Source: Mesoaciditoga lauensis cd-1655R = DSM 25116 (lineage in GTDB: Bacteria > Thermotogota > Thermotogae > Mesoaciditogales > Mesoaciditogaceae). Taken from it: a DNA stretch of 53,743 nucleotides. Each line of letters opens with the position of its first letter. Position 1 is the stretch's first letter. A program made the translations under genes and the position numbers. Location: positions 1 through 53,743 of the forward strand of contig NZ_JQJI01000014.1 of the NCBI RefSeq assembly GCF_000745455.1. The letters are read 5' to 3'. The notes beneath the pieces are model-generated. The model did not search any database. It saw only the letters and a list, made by a program, of their open reading frames with translations, and had not been told where the DNA came from. Positions 31,041 through 41,117 of this stretch are shown one piece after another.

Positions 31041-31068
31041 AAAAACACCTCCATTGGTTTTTCCACCA

Positions 31069-31120
31069 CGACCCTCCCCTTTTTCGATGACCTTTCGGCA
31101 CCCATCGAAAAATCAGGTCG
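31069..31120 (-). promoter_or_regulatory. Structured rpsB 5' leader, candidate autoregulatory RNA
   Basis: In the transcript, CGACC pairs with GGTCG (31116-31120 with 31069-31073) and encloses a perfect 10-bp helix TTTTTCGATG/CATCGAAAAA (31103-31112 with 31080-31089). The loop holds a small GCC-GAAA-GGT hairpin with a GNRA tetraloop. The element ends about 15 nt before the ribosome-binding site. S2 represses its own mRNA in several bacteria, so an S2-binding role is plausible; that is inference. Confidence 0.6.
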
Positions 31121-31138
31121 TGTGCGTTGTCGAAGGCA

Positions 31139-31167
31139 ATTATAACAGAATAGTCTTCTTTCGTCAA
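31139..31167 (-). promoter_or_regulatory. Sigma-70 type promoter of rpsB
   Basis: Minus-strand TTGACG (31162-31167), 17-bp spacer and a perfect TATAAT (31139-31144). The predicted start, near 31132, gives a leader of about 90 nt. Confidence 0.85.
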
Positions 31168-31243
31168 TACCTCGCTTTTTCCTCTCTAAAAATAATTTTT
31201 CTTTAAAAAAAGGTAACTTTTTGAAGTATGTAATGTTATCATG

Positions 31244-31272
31244 TTGACTATTTTTGGTTCATGTTGTACAAT
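31244..31272 (+). promoter_or_regulatory. Sigma-70 type promoter of the ribosomal superoperon
   Basis: TTGACT (31244-31249), 17-bp spacer, TACAAT (31267-31272). It should begin transcription near 31279, about 40 nt before rpsL. It faces away from the rpsB promoter about 80 bp to the left. No comparably strong promoter is seen further along the cluster. Confidence 0.85.
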
Positions 31273-31320
31273 ACAAGCGCGTTGATTTGTTAAATTGAAA
31301 GGAGGCAGCAGAACCGACAA

Positions 31321-31698
31321 ATGCCTACGATAAATCAGTTGATAAGAAAAGGAAGAAAAAGAAGTAAATCAAAGACGAAATCGCCTGCCTTGGGCGGCAA
31401 CCCACAAAAGCGTGGAGTTTGTGTTCGTGTCACCACTCAGACTCCTAAGAAGCCTAATTCAGCTTTAAGGAAGATAGCAAGGGTAAGGCTGACAAATGGG
31501 ATAGAAGTAACGACTTACATCCCGGGAATAGGCCATAACTTGCAGGAACACTCCGTTGTTTTGGTAAGAGGCGGAAGGGTTAAAGACCTTCCTGGTGTGA
31601 GATACAAGATCATCAGGGGAGCTTTGGACGCTGAAGGTGTCGAAGGAAGAAAAAAGGCAAGAAGTAAGTACGGAATGAAACGTCCAAAGAGCGCGTGA
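31321..31698 (+). CDS. rpsL: 30S ribosomal protein S12
   Basis: S12 lies at the decoding centre and influences accuracy; streptomycin-resistance changes occur in it. The 125-residue sequence has the conserved [19 protein letters not shown] and [20 protein letters not shown] (decoding loops). The ATG is certain from homology, but the GGAGG at 31301-31305 is about 15 bases upstream, farther than the usual 5-9. First gene of the str-S10-spc-alpha cluster. Confidence 0.97.
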   Translation: MPTINQLIRKGRKRSKSKTKSPALGGNPQKRGVCVRVTTQTPKKPNSALRKIARVRLTNGIEVTTYIPGIGHNLQEHSVVLVRGGRVKDLPGVRYKIIRGALDAEGVEGRKKARSKYGMKRPKSA

Positions 31699-31717
31699 GT
31701 TTTGGAGGTATTGTGAT

Positions 31718-32185
31718 ATGAGAAGAAGAAGAGCTGAAGTGAGAAGCGTTACTCCCGATCCCGTTTACCATGATGTGTTGGTAACGAAGTTCATAAACAA
31801 GATAATGTGGGATGGGAAGAAATCAAAAGCACAAAAGATTTTTTACGATGCAATGGATATAATTTCCAAGAAAACGGGAAAAGACGCGTTGGAAGTTTTC
31901 AAAAAGGCTTTTGAAAACGTCGCACCTGTCTTGGAAGTTAGACCAAAAAGGGTTGGAGGAGCCACCTATCAGGTTCCAATCGAAGTTAAGGAACCAAGGA
32001 GAACATCTCTTGGCGTAAGATGGATAATAGCAGCAGCTCGTGCAAAAAAGGGAAAGCCAATGAGTCAGAGATTGGCTGAAGAACTTTTAAACGCTTACGA
32101 AAATACAGGAACGGCTGTTAAAAAAAGAGAAGACGTTCAGAAGATGGCGGAGGCTAACAGAGCTTTTGCGCATTACAGATGGTGA
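31718..32185 (+). CDS. rpsG: 30S ribosomal protein S7
   Basis: S7 starts assembly of the 30S head and contacts tRNA at the E site. The 155 residues match the bacterial length, with [17 protein letters not shown] at the start and the [17 protein letters not shown] beta-hairpin. A GGAGG site precedes the ATG. It lies between rpsL and fusA, the standard str-operon order, with 8 bp to fusA. Confidence 0.97.
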   Translation: MRRRRAEVRSVTPDPVYHDVLVTKFINKIMWDGKKSKAQKIFYDAMDIISKKTGKDALEVFKKAFENVAPVLEVRPKRVGGATYQVPIEVKEPRRTSLGVRWIIAAARAKKGKPMSQRLAEELLNAYENTGTAVKKREDVQKMAEANRAFAHYRW

Positions 32186-32193
32186 GGTAACTG

Positions 32194-34260
32194 ATGGCGG
32201 AACGTACGCTCTTATTAGATAAGTTAAGAAATATAGGTATAATGGCCCATATTGACGCCGGAAAAACCACAACAACCGAGCGTATTCTTTTCTATGCGGG
32301 AAAGAAACATGCCATTGGTAACGTCGACGAAGGAAACACGACAACGGACTGGATGGTTCAGGAAAAGGAACGTGGAATAACCATCACGTCTGCCTCCATA
32401 TCATTTGATTGGAAAGATTGCCGTGTGAATTTGATTGATACGCCCGGACACGTGGACTTCACCGTTGAGGTTGAAAGGGCACTAAGAGTGCTTGATGGGG
32501 CGGTGGCAGTTTTCGATGCGGCAGCTGGCGTTGAACCACAGTCCGAAACCGTTTGGAGACAAGCGAACAAGTACAACGTTCCAAGATTGGCTTTCATGAA
32601 CAAGATGGACAAAATGGGAGCGGATTTTGAGATGTCGGTTAAATCAATGGTTGACAAGCTCGCTGCCAAACCGTTAGTTGTTCAATATCCAATAGGTGCC
32701 GAAAGTGAATTCGAAGGCGTTATCGATTTGATAGAGATGAAAGCCATAAAATGGAAAGACGATCTTGGCATAGAAATGGAATATGAAGACATACCAGAAA
32801 ATTTGCGAGAAAAAGTGGAAGAACTCAGAGATGAGATGTTAACACAGCTTGCAGACATAGATGACGAAATACTCCAGCTTTACCTTGATGGAGAAGACGT
32901 ACCGATAAATAAAATAAAAGAAGTTATAAGGAGAGGAACCATTGAGTCAAAATTCGTTCCCGTTTTCTGTGGCTCCGCTTTTAAGAATAAAGGTGTCCAA
33001 CCTTTGATGGATGCCATAGTGGATTATTTGCCTTCTCCTTTGGATATGCCACCTATTAAGGGAAAGACCCCGGATGGTGAAGTGGTGGAAAGACATCCGT
33101 CACCAGACGAACCTTTTTGTGCGTTGGCGTTCAAGATAATGTCCGATCCGTACGTGGGGAAACTGACGTATTTCAGGGTTTATTCTGGGAAGCTGACAAA
33201 AGGCAGCTACGTTTACAACTCTTCTAAAAACATAAAAGAAAGAGTTGCCAGGTTGATGTTCATGTTCGCCGACAAGAGGCAAGACGTTGATTACGTTACA
33301 GCGGGAGATATAGTTGCCGGAATAGGATTAAGGGCGACGACGACTGGAAACACTCTTTCGTCTGAAGACGATCCCATTATTCTCGAATCGATTGAATTTC
33401 CAGAACCCGTTATCTCGATCGCAGTTGAACCTGAATCAAAGAACGAAGAATCCAAGTTGGAAGCAGCCCTTACCAAACTGATGGACGAAGATCCTACTTT
33501 CAGAGTATCAACCGACAAGGAAAGTGGTGACACCATCCTTTCTGGAATGGGAGAACTTCATCTGGAAATAATAATAGATAGGCTTAAAAGAGAATTCAAC
33601 GTTCAAACTCGTGTGGGACGACCACAAGTTGCGTATCGTGAAACCATAAGCGTACCGGTTGATGCGGAAGGAAAATACATAAGGCAAAGCGGTGGACGTG
33701 GACAGTACGGTCATGTTAGAATAAGGTTTGAGCCTCTCGAAAGAGGAAAAGGAATTGTTTTCGAGAACAAGATCATCGGTGGTGTCATTCCTCGTGAGTA
33801 CATTCCCGCCGTTGAAGCGGGAGTACGTGAGGCTTTGATGGTTGGAACGCTTGGCGGTTATCCTGTTGTCGATGTCAAAGCCACTTTATATGATGGTTCT
33901 TACCACGAAGTTGACTCATCAGAAATGGCCTTCAAAATAGCAGCTTCAATGGCTGTTAAAGAAGCGCTAAGTAAGGGTAAGCCAAAATTGATGGAACCAA
34001 TAATGGAACTCGAGATCACCACTCCCGAAGAGTACATGGGAGATATCGTTGCCGATCTCAACTCTAAAAGAGCTCAGATTTTGGGTTTTGATACAAGAGG
34101 AAATGCGCGTATAATAAAAGCCTATGCACCACTTGGAATGCTTTTTGGATTTGCAACGGTTTTAAGATCATTGAGCCAGGGAAGGGCTATTTACATGATG
34201 AAGTTCTCTCATTACGATGAAGTTCCAGAGAACTTCGCAGACAAAGTACTAAATAGGTGA
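32194..34260 (+). CDS. fusA: Elongation factor G
   Basis: This GTPase drives translocation of tRNA and mRNA on the ribosome, and with ribosome recycling factor splits used ribosomes. It has 688 residues, with the G1 loop [18 protein letters not shown], and NKMDK for guanine recognition, then domains II-V ending with the conserved [18 protein letters not shown]. Its length is normal. It is the only EF-G gene seen here. It sits 34 bp before tuf, with no terminator between them. Confidence 0.97.
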   Translation: MAERTLLLDKLRNIGIMAHIDAGKTTTTERILFYAGKKHAIGNVDEGNTTTDWMVQEKERGITITSASISFDWKDCRVNLIDTPGHVDFTVEVERALRVLDGAVAVFDAAAGVEPQSETVWRQANKYNVPRLAFMNKMDKMGADFEMSVKSMVDKLAAKPLVVQYPIGAESEFEGVIDLIEMKAIKWKDDLGIEMEYEDIPENLREKVEELRDEMLTQLADIDDEILQLYLDGEDVPINKIKEVIRRGTIESKFVPVFCGSAFKNKGVQPLMDAIVDYLPSPLDMPPIKGKTPDGEVVERHPSPDEPFCALAFKIMSDPYVGKLTYFRVYSGKLTKGSYVYNSSKNIKERVARLMFMFADKRQDVDYVTAGDIVAGIGLRATTTGNTLSSEDDPIILESIEFPEPVISIAVEPESKNEESKLEAALTKLMDEDPTFRVSTDKESGDTILSGMGELHLEIIIDRLKREFNVQTRVGRPQVAYRETISVPVDAEGKYIRQSGGRGQYGHVRIRFEPLERGKGIVFENKIIGGVIPREYIPAVEAGVREALMVGTLGGYPVVDVKATLYDGSYHEVDSSEMAFKIAASMAVKEALSKGKPKLMEPIMELEITTPEEYMGDIVADLNSKRAQILGFDTRGNARIIKAYAPLGMLFGFATVLRSLSQGRAIYMMKFSHYDEVPENFADKVLNR

Positions 34261-34294
34261 AAACCTTTAAAACATTTAAGGAGGTTGAATTTCA

Positions 34295-35491
34295 ATGGCA
34301 AAAGAGAAATTCGTAAGAAGTAAACCACATCTCAACATTGGAACGATAGGACATATTGACCACGGTAAGACTACTTTGACAGCGGCTATCACAAAGATAT
34401 TGGCAATCAAAGGTGAAGCCGAATTTATTCCTTTCGAGGAAATCGATAAGGCTCCAGAAGAAAAAGCTAGAGGTATAACCATAAACACAGCTCACGTCGA
34501 ATACGAGACTGATAAGAGACACTACGCTCACATCGACTGCCCTGGACACGCTGACTACATCAAGAACATGATCACCGGTGCTGCTCAGATGGACGGTGCC
34601 ATCCTGGTTGTTGCGGCAACAGATGGTCCTATGCCGCAGACAAGGGAACACATATTGCTCGCAAGACAGGTTAACGTTCCAGCCATGGTTGTTTTCATAA
34701 ACAAAGTTGACATGGTTGACGATCCAGAACTCATCGATTTGGTTGAAATGGAAGTTAGAGAACTTCTTTCCAAATACGAATATCCTGGTGATGACGTGCC
34801 AGTCATTCGTGGAAGCGCTCTTAAAGCTCTTGAAGCTGACAACATCGATGATCCATGGGCCAAAAAGATTTTGGAACTTATGGACGCCGTTGATGACTAC
34901 ATACCAGATCCAGTCAGAGACGTTGATAAACCTTTCTTGATGCCTATTGAAGACATATTCACCATCACGGGTCGTGGAACGGTTGTTACCGGTAGAGTCG
35001 AACGTGGAAAGATCCACGTAAACGACGAAGTAGAAATAGTTGGTTTGAGACCAACCAGAAAAACGGTTGTTACCGGTGTTGAAATGTTCAGAAAGCTTCT
35101 TGACGAAGGAATGGCTGGAGACAACATTGGATGCCTTTTGAGAGGTGTTAAGAAAGAAGAAGTCGAAAGAGGTCAAGTGTTGGCAAAACCAGGTTCTATT
35201 ACGCCACATACCAAATTCGAGGCTAACGTTTACGTTTTGAAGAAAGAAGAAGGTGGAAGACATACCGCTTTCGTTGTTGGATACAGACCACAGTTCTTCA
35301 TCAGAACGGCTGATGTTACCGGAACGATTGCCGGACTTCCGGAAGGCGTTGAAATGGTCATGCCTGGTGATAACACCGTTATGAAAGTGGAACTTATCAA
35401 ACCTGTTGCCCTCGAAGAGGGAATGAGATTCGCTATTCGTGAAGGCGGTAGAACCGTCGGTGCAGGTGTTGTTTCTAAGATAATTGAGTGA
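34295..35491 (+). CDS. tuf: Elongation factor Tu
   Basis: This GTPase carries aminoacyl-tRNA to the ribosomal A site. The 398-residue chain has [29 protein letters not shown] and NKVD, and ends with [22 protein letters not shown] is 8-9 bases before the ATG. Codon choice is cleaner and more biased than in neighbours, as expected for a very highly expressed gene. A long antisense reading frame over this gene (34292-35602) is a by-product of that bias. A hairpin follows the stop. Confidence 0.98.
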   Translation: MAKEKFVRSKPHLNIGTIGHIDHGKTTLTAAITKILAIKGEAEFIPFEEIDKAPEEKARGITINTAHVEYETDKRHYAHIDCPGHADYIKNMITGAAQMDGAILVVAATDGPMPQTREHILLARQVNVPAMVVFINKVDMVDDPELIDLVEMEVRELLSKYEYPGDDVPVIRGSALKALEADNIDDPWAKKILELMDAVDDYIPDPVRDVDKPFLMPIEDIFTITGRGTVVTGRVERGKIHVNDEVEIVGLRPTRKTVVTGVEMFRKLLDEGMAGDNIGCLLRGVKKEEVERGQVLAKPGSITPHTKFEANVYVLKKEEGGRHTAFVVGYRPQFFIRTADVTGTIAGLPEGVEMVMPGDNTVMKVELIKPVALEEGMRFAIREGGRTVGAGVVSKIIE

Positions 35492-35494
35492 ACA

Positions 35495-35525
35495 AGCAAG
35501 GGGGATTTTCCCCCTTTGCTCTTTT
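35495..35525 (+). terminator. Terminator or attenuator between tuf and rpsJ
   Basis: AGCAAGGGGG (35495-35504) pairs with CCCCCTTTGCT (35510-35520), with one bulge, and is followed by CTTTT. It looks like an intrinsic terminator of moderate strength between the str and S10 parts. As no strong promoter follows within the 18 bp before the rpsJ start, partial read-through is more likely than a full stop. Confidence 0.7.
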
Positions 35526-35542
35526 GAAGGAGGTTTATTTGA

Positions 35543-35851
35543 ATGGCAAAGTCCAAGATTCGAATAAAATTGAAAGCGTACGATCATGAATTGCTGGATC
35601 AATCCGCAAGGAAGATCGTTGAAACTGTTAAAAAGACAAACGCCAAAGTATCAGGACCTATACCCCTTCCAACGGAGAGAACCGTTTACTGTGTCTTGAG
35701 GTCTCCTCATGTTAATAAAGACTCGAGGGAACACTTTGAGAAGATCGTTCATAAAAGATTGATTGATATTCTTGAAACGCAGCCTCAGACAGTTGAATCG
35801 TTGATGAAAATGGATCTCCCGGCCGGCGTGGAAGTGGAATTAAAACTTTGA
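35543..35851 (+). CDS. rpsJ: 30S ribosomal protein S10
   Basis: S10 is part of the 30S head and also acts as NusE, binding NusB and NusG in transcription antitermination. It has 102 residues, with the typical [17 protein letters not shown] start and [16 protein letters not shown] loop. A GAAGGAGG site precedes the ATG, just after the tuf hairpin. First gene of the S10 section. Confidence 0.97.
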   Translation: MAKSKIRIKLKAYDHELLDQSARKIVETVKKTNAKVSGPIPLPTERTVYCVLRSPHVNKDSREHFEKIVHKRLIDILETQPQTVESLMKMDLPAGVEVELKL

Positions 35852-35874
35852 CAGAACGGCTGGAGGTGCTTTGA

Positions 35875-36501
35875 ATGAAAGCTTTAATTGGAAAAAAGAT
35901 AGGAATGACCATGATATACAAAGATGGCGTTGCTGTTCCCGTTACCGTCGTAAAAGCAGGACCATGTGTGGTAGTTCAAAAGAAAACGGTGGAAAACGAC
36001 GGATACAACGCGATTCAAATAGGTTTTGAAGATGTCAAAGAAAAACATGTTAACAAGCCAATGGAAGGACACTTTAAAAAGGCTGGAGTAAAACCAACAA
36101 GGTATCTTAAAGAAGTCAGAGTAGACAATGTAGACGAATATGAAATTGGTCAAGAGTTAGATGTAACGCTTTTTGAAGAGGGAGAAATGGTAGACGTATC
36201 GGGTAGAACTAAAGGAAAAGGATATCAAGGTACTGTTAAAAGATGGAACTTTGGCGGACATGACAGAACACATGGTACCAAATATCCAAGACACGGTTCT
36301 ACGGGTATGCACACCTACCCTGGAAAAGTTCTAAAAGGTACAAAGATGGCCGGGCATATGGGAAACGTTAACAGAACGATTCTCAATCTTGAGGTTGTTA
36401 AAGTTGACAAAGATAATTCGTTGTTGGTGGTAAAGGGCGCTTTACCCGGCGCTAAGAATTCGATCGTATACGTAAGAAGCGCCGTGCGAGGAGGAAAGTG
36501 A
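35875..36501 (+). CDS. rplC: 50S ribosomal protein L3
   Basis: L3 is an early 23S rRNA-binding protein whose extended loop reaches the peptidyl transferase centre. The 208 residues start MKALIGKKIGMTMIY and contain KGKGYQGTVKRWNFGG and the HGSTGMHTYPGKV loop with the site that is methylated in some bacteria. The stop overlaps a GTG just before rplD. Standard S10-operon position. Confidence 0.97.
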   Translation: MKALIGKKIGMTMIYKDGVAVPVTVVKAGPCVVVQKKTVENDGYNAIQIGFEDVKEKHVNKPMEGHFKKAGVKPTRYLKEVRVDNVDEYEIGQELDVTLFEEGEMVDVSGRTKGKGYQGTVKRWNFGGHDRTHGTKYPRHGSTGMHTYPGKVLKGTKMAGHMGNVNRTILNLEVVKVDKDNSLLVVKGALPGAKNSIVYVRSAVRGGK

Positions 36502-36506
36502 TAGTT

Positions 36507-37178
36507 ATGGCTGAAGTCGATATGCTTGATATGCAAGGACAAAAAGTTGGAAAAGTTGATTTACCAGATGCCATATTCAACGTTGAACCAAACCGTGATT
36601 TGCTTTTCAGATACATTCACAAGCAATTGGCGGATAAAAGGCAAGGTTCAGCATCTGCCAAAACCAAGGCGGAAGTTTCTGGTGGTGGAAGAAAACCGTG
36701 GGCTCAAAAACATACTGGCCGTGCAAGAGCCGGTTCCAACAGATCGCCGTTATGGAGACACGGTGGAGTTACCTTTCCTCCAAAACCAAGGGATTATTCC
36801 GAAAGGTTAAACAAAAAGATGAAAGTTGGAGCGATAAAATCTGCACTTTCTGTGAAATTCAGAGAAAACAAATTGATAGTTGTCAACGAACTGAAAATGG
36901 ATAAACCAAAAACTAAGGATTTTATTGATCTTTCTAAGAAAATAGTTCCTGAGCTTAACGCTTTATACGTTCTAGATACGATGAAAGAAGAACAGATGAA
37001 CGTAAAAAGATCGTCCGGCAACGTGCCACACGTCAAAGTTATCGTGGCGGATAACCCTGGCAAAGAAAAAACCAACGTTGATGGTTTGAACGTATACGAT
37101 ATCATGAAACATGAGTGGCTCGTTTTGACAAAAGCCACAGTTGATAAGTTAGTGGAGGTGTATGAAAATGGCAAATGA
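36507..37178 (+). CDS. rplD: 50S ribosomal protein L4
   Basis: L4 lines the peptide exit tunnel; in E. coli it also represses its own operon. The conserved GGRKPWAQKHTGRARAGS loop (around residues 60-77) is clear. From ATG 36507 it has 223 residues. GAGGAGG lies about 12 bases before this ATG; a GTG at 36498 that overlaps the rplC stop is the other candidate start. It overlaps rplW by 11 bp. No sign of the gammaproteobacterial L4 leader is seen upstream of rpsJ. Confidence 0.96.
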   Translation: MAEVDMLDMQGQKVGKVDLPDAIFNVEPNRDLLFRYIHKQLADKRQGSASAKTKAEVSGGGRKPWAQKHTGRARAGSNRSPLWRHGGVTFPPKPRDYSERLNKKMKVGAIKSALSVKFRENKLIVVNELKMDKPKTKDFIDLSKKIVPELNALYVLDTMKEEQMNVKRSSGNVPHVKVIVADNPGKEKTNVDGLNVYDIMKHEWLVLTKATVDKLVEVYENGK

Positions 37179-37467
37179 TCTCACACCATTTGATGTCATA
37201 ATAAGGCCACTCATTACCGAAAAAACCACTCTTAACTTTGCCAATTCAACGTACACCTTTGAAGTTGATTCAAGGGTGAACAAATATCAAATTAGAGACG
37301 CCATTGAAAAACTCTACAACGTTGAAGTGGAAAATGTAAGAATAATGAACTACAAGGGCAAACCAAAAAGGTATGGCAGATCGGAAGGATATTCTCGTTC
37401 TTTCAAGAAAGCCATTGTAAAGTTAAAAGAAGGTTTTAAAATCCAAGAATTTGAAGGCTTAATTTGA
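37168..37467 (+). CDS. rplW: 50S ribosomal protein L23
   Basis: L23 sits at the tunnel exit and is the docking site for trigger factor and SRP. It has 99 residues from ATG 37168, which is seven bases after GGAGGTG. The ATG six bases earlier is too close to that site. The conserved IIRPLITEKTT and the KPKRYGR loop are present. Its first bases lie inside rplD. Confidence 0.96.
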   Translation: MANDLTPFDVIIRPLITEKTTLNFANSTYTFEVDSRVNKYQIRDAIEKLYNVEVENVRIMNYKGKPKRYGRSEGYSRSFKKAIVKLKEGFKIQEFEGLI

Positions 37468-37497
37468 CGAACGAATTGTTGAAAGGAGAATCTCCAT

Positions 37498-38331
37498 ATG
37501 GGTCTTAAGAAATATAAACCCACTAGTCCTGGTAGGAGACATATGATCACTTCCGATTTTTCCGATATAACAAGATCAAAACCGGAAAAATCCCTTACGA
37601 AAGCTTTGAAGTCCAAAGCCGGAAGAAATTCATATGGTAGGATCACTGTCAGACATCAGGGCGGTGGAAACAAGAGGAAATACAGGATAATAGATTTCAG
37701 AAGGGATAAATTTGACGTTCCCGCGAAAGTTTTTTCCATAGAGTACGATCCGAACAGAAGTGCACGTATCGCTCTTTTGCACTATGTAGACGGTGAAAAG
37801 CGCTACATCTTGGCTCCAAAGGGTTTGAAAGTTGGCGATGTGGTAACTTCTGGACCAAATTCCGAGATAAAAGTTGGAAATGCTTTACCATTAATTAACA
37901 TTCCTGTTGGTACTTTTGTACATAACGTTGAACTAAAACCTGGTTTAGGTGGTAAAATAGCTAGAAGTGCTGGAAATTCCGTTCAACTTATGGCAAGAGA
38001 GGGCGGATACGCTCTGTTGAAGATGCCTTCTGGCGAGTTAAGGAAGGTAAGAGAAACTTGTATGGCAACCATAGGTGTTGTTGGAAACGAACAGCATTCG
38101 AATGAATCTTATGGTAAAGCTGGAAGGAAAAGATGGCTCGGTATACGACCGACTGTTAGAGGAATGACGATGAATCCTGTGGATCACCCAATGGGCGGAG
38201 GAGAAGGAAAAACCAAAGGTGGTAAAATACCACAGAGTCCGTGGGGAGTGCCAGCAAAGGGTTACAAAACTCGCAGAGGAAAGAGACCATCTGATAGGCT
38301 TATAGTTAGACGCAGAAACGCCGGCAAGTGA
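37498..38331 (+). CDS. rplB: 50S ribosomal protein L2
   Basis: L2 is needed for subunit association and peptidyl transfer. The 277-residue sequence has [21 protein letters not shown] at the N-terminal side (bacterial RNA-binding domain) and the near-invariant [17 protein letters not shown] containing the essential histidine. Length and start agree with the family; AAAGGAG precedes the ATG. Confidence 0.97.
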   Translation: MGLKKYKPTSPGRRHMITSDFSDITRSKPEKSLTKALKSKAGRNSYGRITVRHQGGGNKRKYRIIDFRRDKFDVPAKVFSIEYDPNRSARIALLHYVDGEKRYILAPKGLKVGDVVTSGPNSEIKVGNALPLINIPVGTFVHNVELKPGLGGKIARSAGNSVQLMAREGGYALLKMPSGELRKVRETCMATIGVVGNEQHSNESYGKAGRKRWLGIRPTVRGMTMNPVDHPMGGGEGKTKGGKIPQSPWGVPAKGYKTRRGKRPSDRLIVRRRNAGK

Positions 38332-38350
38332 TCGAAAGGAGGAAATGAAT

Positions 38351-38638
38351 GTGAGTCGCTCGACCAAAAAAGGGCCTTATGTTGACTTGAAGCTTTTGAA
38401 AAAGGTACAGGCTCTTAATGAAACAGGACAAAAAAAGGTCATCAAGACATGGTCAAGAGCGTCGATGATCGTCCCTGAAATGATAGGTCATACGATAGCA
38501 GTTCATAATGGTAGAAAACACATTCCCGTTTATATAACGGAGGCAATGGTTGGACATAGGCTTGGTGAATTTTCACCCACCAGACGTTTTGGCGGTCATG
38601 CCGACAAACGAGCCTCTAAGGGAGAAGTGAAGAAATGA
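38351..38638 (+). CDS. rpsS: 30S ribosomal protein S19
   Basis: S19 pairs with S13 in the 30S head near the A site. GTG 38351 gives the family start [12 protein letters not shown] (95 residues) and has an AGGAGG eight bases upstream. The ATG at 38345 is too close to that site. The conserved [18 protein letters not shown] and [12 protein letters not shown] are present. Confidence 0.96.
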   Translation: MSRSTKKGPYVDLKLLKKVQALNETGQKKVIKTWSRASMIVPEMIGHTIAVHNGRKHIPVYITEAMVGHRLGEFSPTRRFGGHADKRASKGEVKK

Positions 38639-38652
38639 GGAGGATGATTTGA

Positions 38653-39111
38653 ATGCCAGAAAATGGTAAAAGGCCGAAACGTTCAGTCTTTCACAGAATG
38701 AGGAAAGCCTCCAAGCAGCCTCCCATAGAGGCGAAAGCGGTTGGGAGATATCTTCAGATAAGTCCTTACAAGGTAAGACCTGTATTGAACGCTATCAGAG
38801 GTAAGGATGTCAGCGAGGCTCTCCAGATATTGGAATTTTCAACAAAAAAAGGTGCAAGAATGGTTGAAAAGATTTTGAATTCGGCAATAGCCAACGCTGA
38901 AAATAATTTCGACCTCAACGTGGATTCCTTATACGTTGCAAAGTGCACAGCCGATGATGGACCAAGGCTCAAAAGGATGAACCCCATGGCCCGAGGGCGC
39001 GCTTCGCTTATTCTTAAAAGGCAATCGCATATAACCGTTGTGGTACGCGATAGATCCAAAGAGAATACGTTAAAAGAAGAAAAGACTTCTGATGAGAGCG
39101 AGGTGCAATGA
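38653..39111 (+). CDS. rplV: 50S ribosomal protein L22
   Basis: L22 spans the large subunit with a long hairpin lining the exit tunnel ([17 protein letters not shown] region). At 152 residues it is longer than the usual 110-115. It has about 25 extra residues at the N-terminus (basic, [18 protein letters not shown]) and about 20 charged residues at the end. GGAGGA precedes the ATG. The stop is one base before the rpsC start. Confidence 0.95.
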   Translation: MPENGKRPKRSVFHRMRKASKQPPIEAKAVGRYLQISPYKVRPVLNAIRGKDVSEALQILEFSTKKGARMVEKILNSAIANAENNFDLNVDSLYVAKCTADDGPRLKRMNPMARGRASLILKRQSHITVVVRDRSKENTLKEEKTSDESEVQ

Positions 39112-39112
39112 A

Positions 39113-39757
39113 GTGGGTCAAAAGGTACATCCAAGAGGTTTTAGATTGGGAATATCCACGGATTGGCAAGCTACGTGGTTTAACGAAAAGAACTATGCCG
39201 ATTATTTAATAGAAGATGACAAGATTAGAAAAGCGGTTAAGAAAGCTTACTACCATGCTGGTATATCTGAAATAAAGATTTCACGTTCTGGTAAACGTGC
39301 AACCATCATAATTGTAACCGGAAGGCCTGGAATCCTTATAGGAAAGAAAGGTGCCGAAATAAAGAATATAAGGGATTTGATACAGTCCATCGTTCCGGCA
39401 GATAGGGAAATAAGTATCTCTATTGAAGAGGTCAAAACGCCCGAATTAGATGCACAACTTACCGCAGAATTCGTGGCATCAAGGATCGAGAAAAGGGCTT
39501 CTTACAAAAGGACGATGAAACGCAGCATTCAAATGGCTCAGAAAAAAGGCGCTAAGGGAATAAAGATAATGGTAAGCGGAAGGATAAATGGTGCAGAAAT
39601 TGCCAGAACAGAGTGGTACAGAGAAGGTAGGGTGCCGCTTCAAACGCTTAGAGCCAAAGTTGATTACGGTTTTGCAGTTGCAAAAACAAAGTATGGAGTT
39701 TTAGGAGTCAAAGTTTGGATTTTCACGGGTGAGCAGAATAAGGCTAAGTCTGCTTAA
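39113..39757 (+). CDS. rpsC: 30S ribosomal protein S3
   Basis: S3 lies at the mRNA entry channel and helps unwind mRNA structure. GTG 39113 gives the family start [13 protein letters not shown] (214 residues) with GAGGTG upstream; the ATG at 39092 inside rplV is rejected. The KH domain has [14 protein letters not shown], and the C-terminal domain has [20 protein letters not shown]. Confidence 0.96.
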   Translation: MGQKVHPRGFRLGISTDWQATWFNEKNYADYLIEDDKIRKAVKKAYYHAGISEIKISRSGKRATIIIVTGRPGILIGKKGAEIKNIRDLIQSIVPADREISISIEEVKTPELDAQLTAEFVASRIEKRASYKRTMKRSIQMAQKKGAKGIKIMVSGRINGAEIARTEWYREGRVPLQTLRAKVDYGFAVAKTKYGVLGVKVWIFTGEQNKAKSA

Positions 39758-39780
39758 TCCGGTGATAAGGAGGTTTGAAG

Positions 39781-40209
39781 ATGCTGATCCCTAAGAGGGT
39801 TAAATATAGAAAACAACAACGTGGAAGAATGCGTGGCCTTGCAAAAGGCGGAACTGAAATGAATTTTGGTGAATGGGGACTTAAAGCTTTGGAACCGGCA
39901 TGGATAAACAACAGGCAAATTGAAGCGTGCCGTGTCGCCATAACCAGAAAACTCAAAAGAAATGGAATGATTTGGATAAGAATTTTCCCAGATAAACCTA
40001 TAACGAAGCATCCTGCTGACAGTAGGATGGGAAAAGGAAAAGGAGCACCCGAAAAGTGGGTGGCGGTTGTCAAACCTGGTAAGATCATGTTTGAAGTTGG
40101 AGGAGTTAACAAGGATTTAGCGTTGGAAGCTTTGAGATTAGCTGCTGCTAAACTTCCCATAAAAACCAGGATAATTTCACGACCGTCATTCGGAGGTGAA
40201 TCGATGTGA
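39781..40209 (+). CDS. rplP: 50S ribosomal protein L16
   Basis: L16 helps place the aminoacyl-tRNA end in the A site. It starts [19 protein letters not shown] (142 residues from ATG 39781, after AAGGAGG). It contains the conserved [24 protein letters not shown], within which the Arg of the SRMGKGKG loop is hydroxylated in some species. The stop overlaps the rpmC GTG. Confidence 0.96.
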   Translation: MLIPKRVKYRKQQRGRMRGLAKGGTEMNFGEWGLKALEPAWINNRQIEACRVAITRKLKRNGMIWIRIFPDKPITKHPADSRMGKGKGAPEKWVAVVKPGKIMFEVGGVNKDLALEALRLAAAKLPIKTRIISRPSFGGESM

Positions 40210-40436
40210 AAGCTAAAGATCTTCGTGAAATGACGGCGGAAGAATTAAAAGACCTTGTGTTGGAACAAAAAGAAAAACTTTACAAATTGAGATTTCAGTT
40301 GGAGTTATCCCAATTGGATAACACATCTCAGATAAGAGAAGTCAAAAGGGACATAGCAAGGATAAAAACGTTGATAAGAGAGAAAGAGCTCGGCTTACAA
40401 AACAAGAAAAATGGCAGCAGAGCCACCTCTGATTGA
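40206..40436 (+). CDS. rpmC: 50S ribosomal protein L29
   Basis: L29 is a small two-helix protein next to L23 at the tunnel exit. The 76 residues begin [18 protein letters not shown] and have the [20 protein letters not shown] core, with a ~10-residue polar tail longer than in E. coli. The start is GTG in a GTGA overlap with the rplP stop. Confidence 0.95.
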   Translation: MKAKDLREMTAEELKDLVLEQKEKLYKLRFQLELSQLDNTSQIREVKRDIARIKTLIREKELGLQNKKNGSRATSD

Positions 40437-40451
40437 AAGGAGAGGTGAAAA

Positions 40452-40742
40452 ATGAAAAAACGACTTGTTGGAAAAGTTGTCAGTAATAAGATGGATAAGA
40501 CGATTGTCGTTGCAGTTGAAAATACCGTTCGCGATCGAAGGTTTGGGAAAACACTTTTGAGAACATCCAAATACAAAGTCCATGATGAAAACAACGAGTG
40601 TCACGAAGGCGACATCGTAAGAATTGAAGAAACAAGACCTATAAGCAAAGAAAAAAGCTGGAAACTCGTTGAAATATTAAAGAGAAACATCCTGACTTCT
40701 GAAGAAGAAGAAGTGAGCAAGGGAGAAGGTGTTCCAGAATGA
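40452..40742 (+). CDS. rpsQ: 30S ribosomal protein S17
   Basis: S17 is a primary 16S rRNA-binding protein of the 30S body. The 96-residue OB-fold protein shows [19 protein letters not shown] and [25 protein letters not shown] ~15-residue acidic tail extends the usual ~85-residue length. GGAGAGG precedes the ATG; the stop overlaps the rplN start (ATGA). Confidence 0.96.
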   Translation: MKKRLVGKVVSNKMDKTIVVAVENTVRDRRFGKTLLRTSKYKVHDENNECHEGDIVRIEETRPISKEKSWKLVEILKRNILTSEEEEVSKGEGVPE

Positions 40743-41107
40743 TTCAGCAGGAAAGCGTCTTAACAGTGGCTGATAACTCCGGAGCGAAGAAGATCCTTGT
40801 TATAAGAGTTATGGGTGGTTCTAAAAGAAAATTTGGCAGAGTGGGAGACGTTGTTATCGGTACCGTCAAAGAAGCTATTCCACGTGCCGAAGTTAAAAAG
40901 AGCGAAATAGTTAGAGCCGTCATAGTTAGAACGAAAAAAGAGATAAGAAGAAAAGATGGCTCTTACGTTAGATTCGATGACAACGCAGCTGTTCTTATCA
41001 CAAAGGACAATGAACCACGTGGTACCAGAATCTTCGGGCCGGTTGCGAGAGAACTCAGGGAAAAAGGGTATATGAAGATCATTTCCCTCGCTCCCGAAGT
41101 GTTGTGA
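40739..41107 (+). CDS. rplN: 50S ribosomal protein L14
   Basis: L14 lies at the subunit interface, contacting 16S rRNA. The 122 residues match the family length. [18 protein letters not shown] and the [10 protein letters not shown] segment, then [20 protein letters not shown], are standard. It is translationally coupled to rpsQ by the ATGA overlap. First gene of the spc section in the usual order. Confidence 0.97.
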   Translation: MIQQESVLTVADNSGAKKILVIRVMGGSKRKFGRVGDVVIGTVKEAIPRAEVKKSEIVRAVIVRTKKEIRRKDGSYVRFDDNAAVLITKDNEPRGTRIFGPVARELREKGYMKIISLAPEVL

Positions 41108-41117
41108 GGTGAGAGTT

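Noticed and set aside
34292-35602. 436-residue open frame on the minus strand across tuf and rpsJ
   Set aside because: It is fully antisense to EF-Tu, has low-complexity Asn/Phe/Ser-rich composition, no family resemblance and no ribosome-binding site. It is a by-product of the codon bias of tuf.
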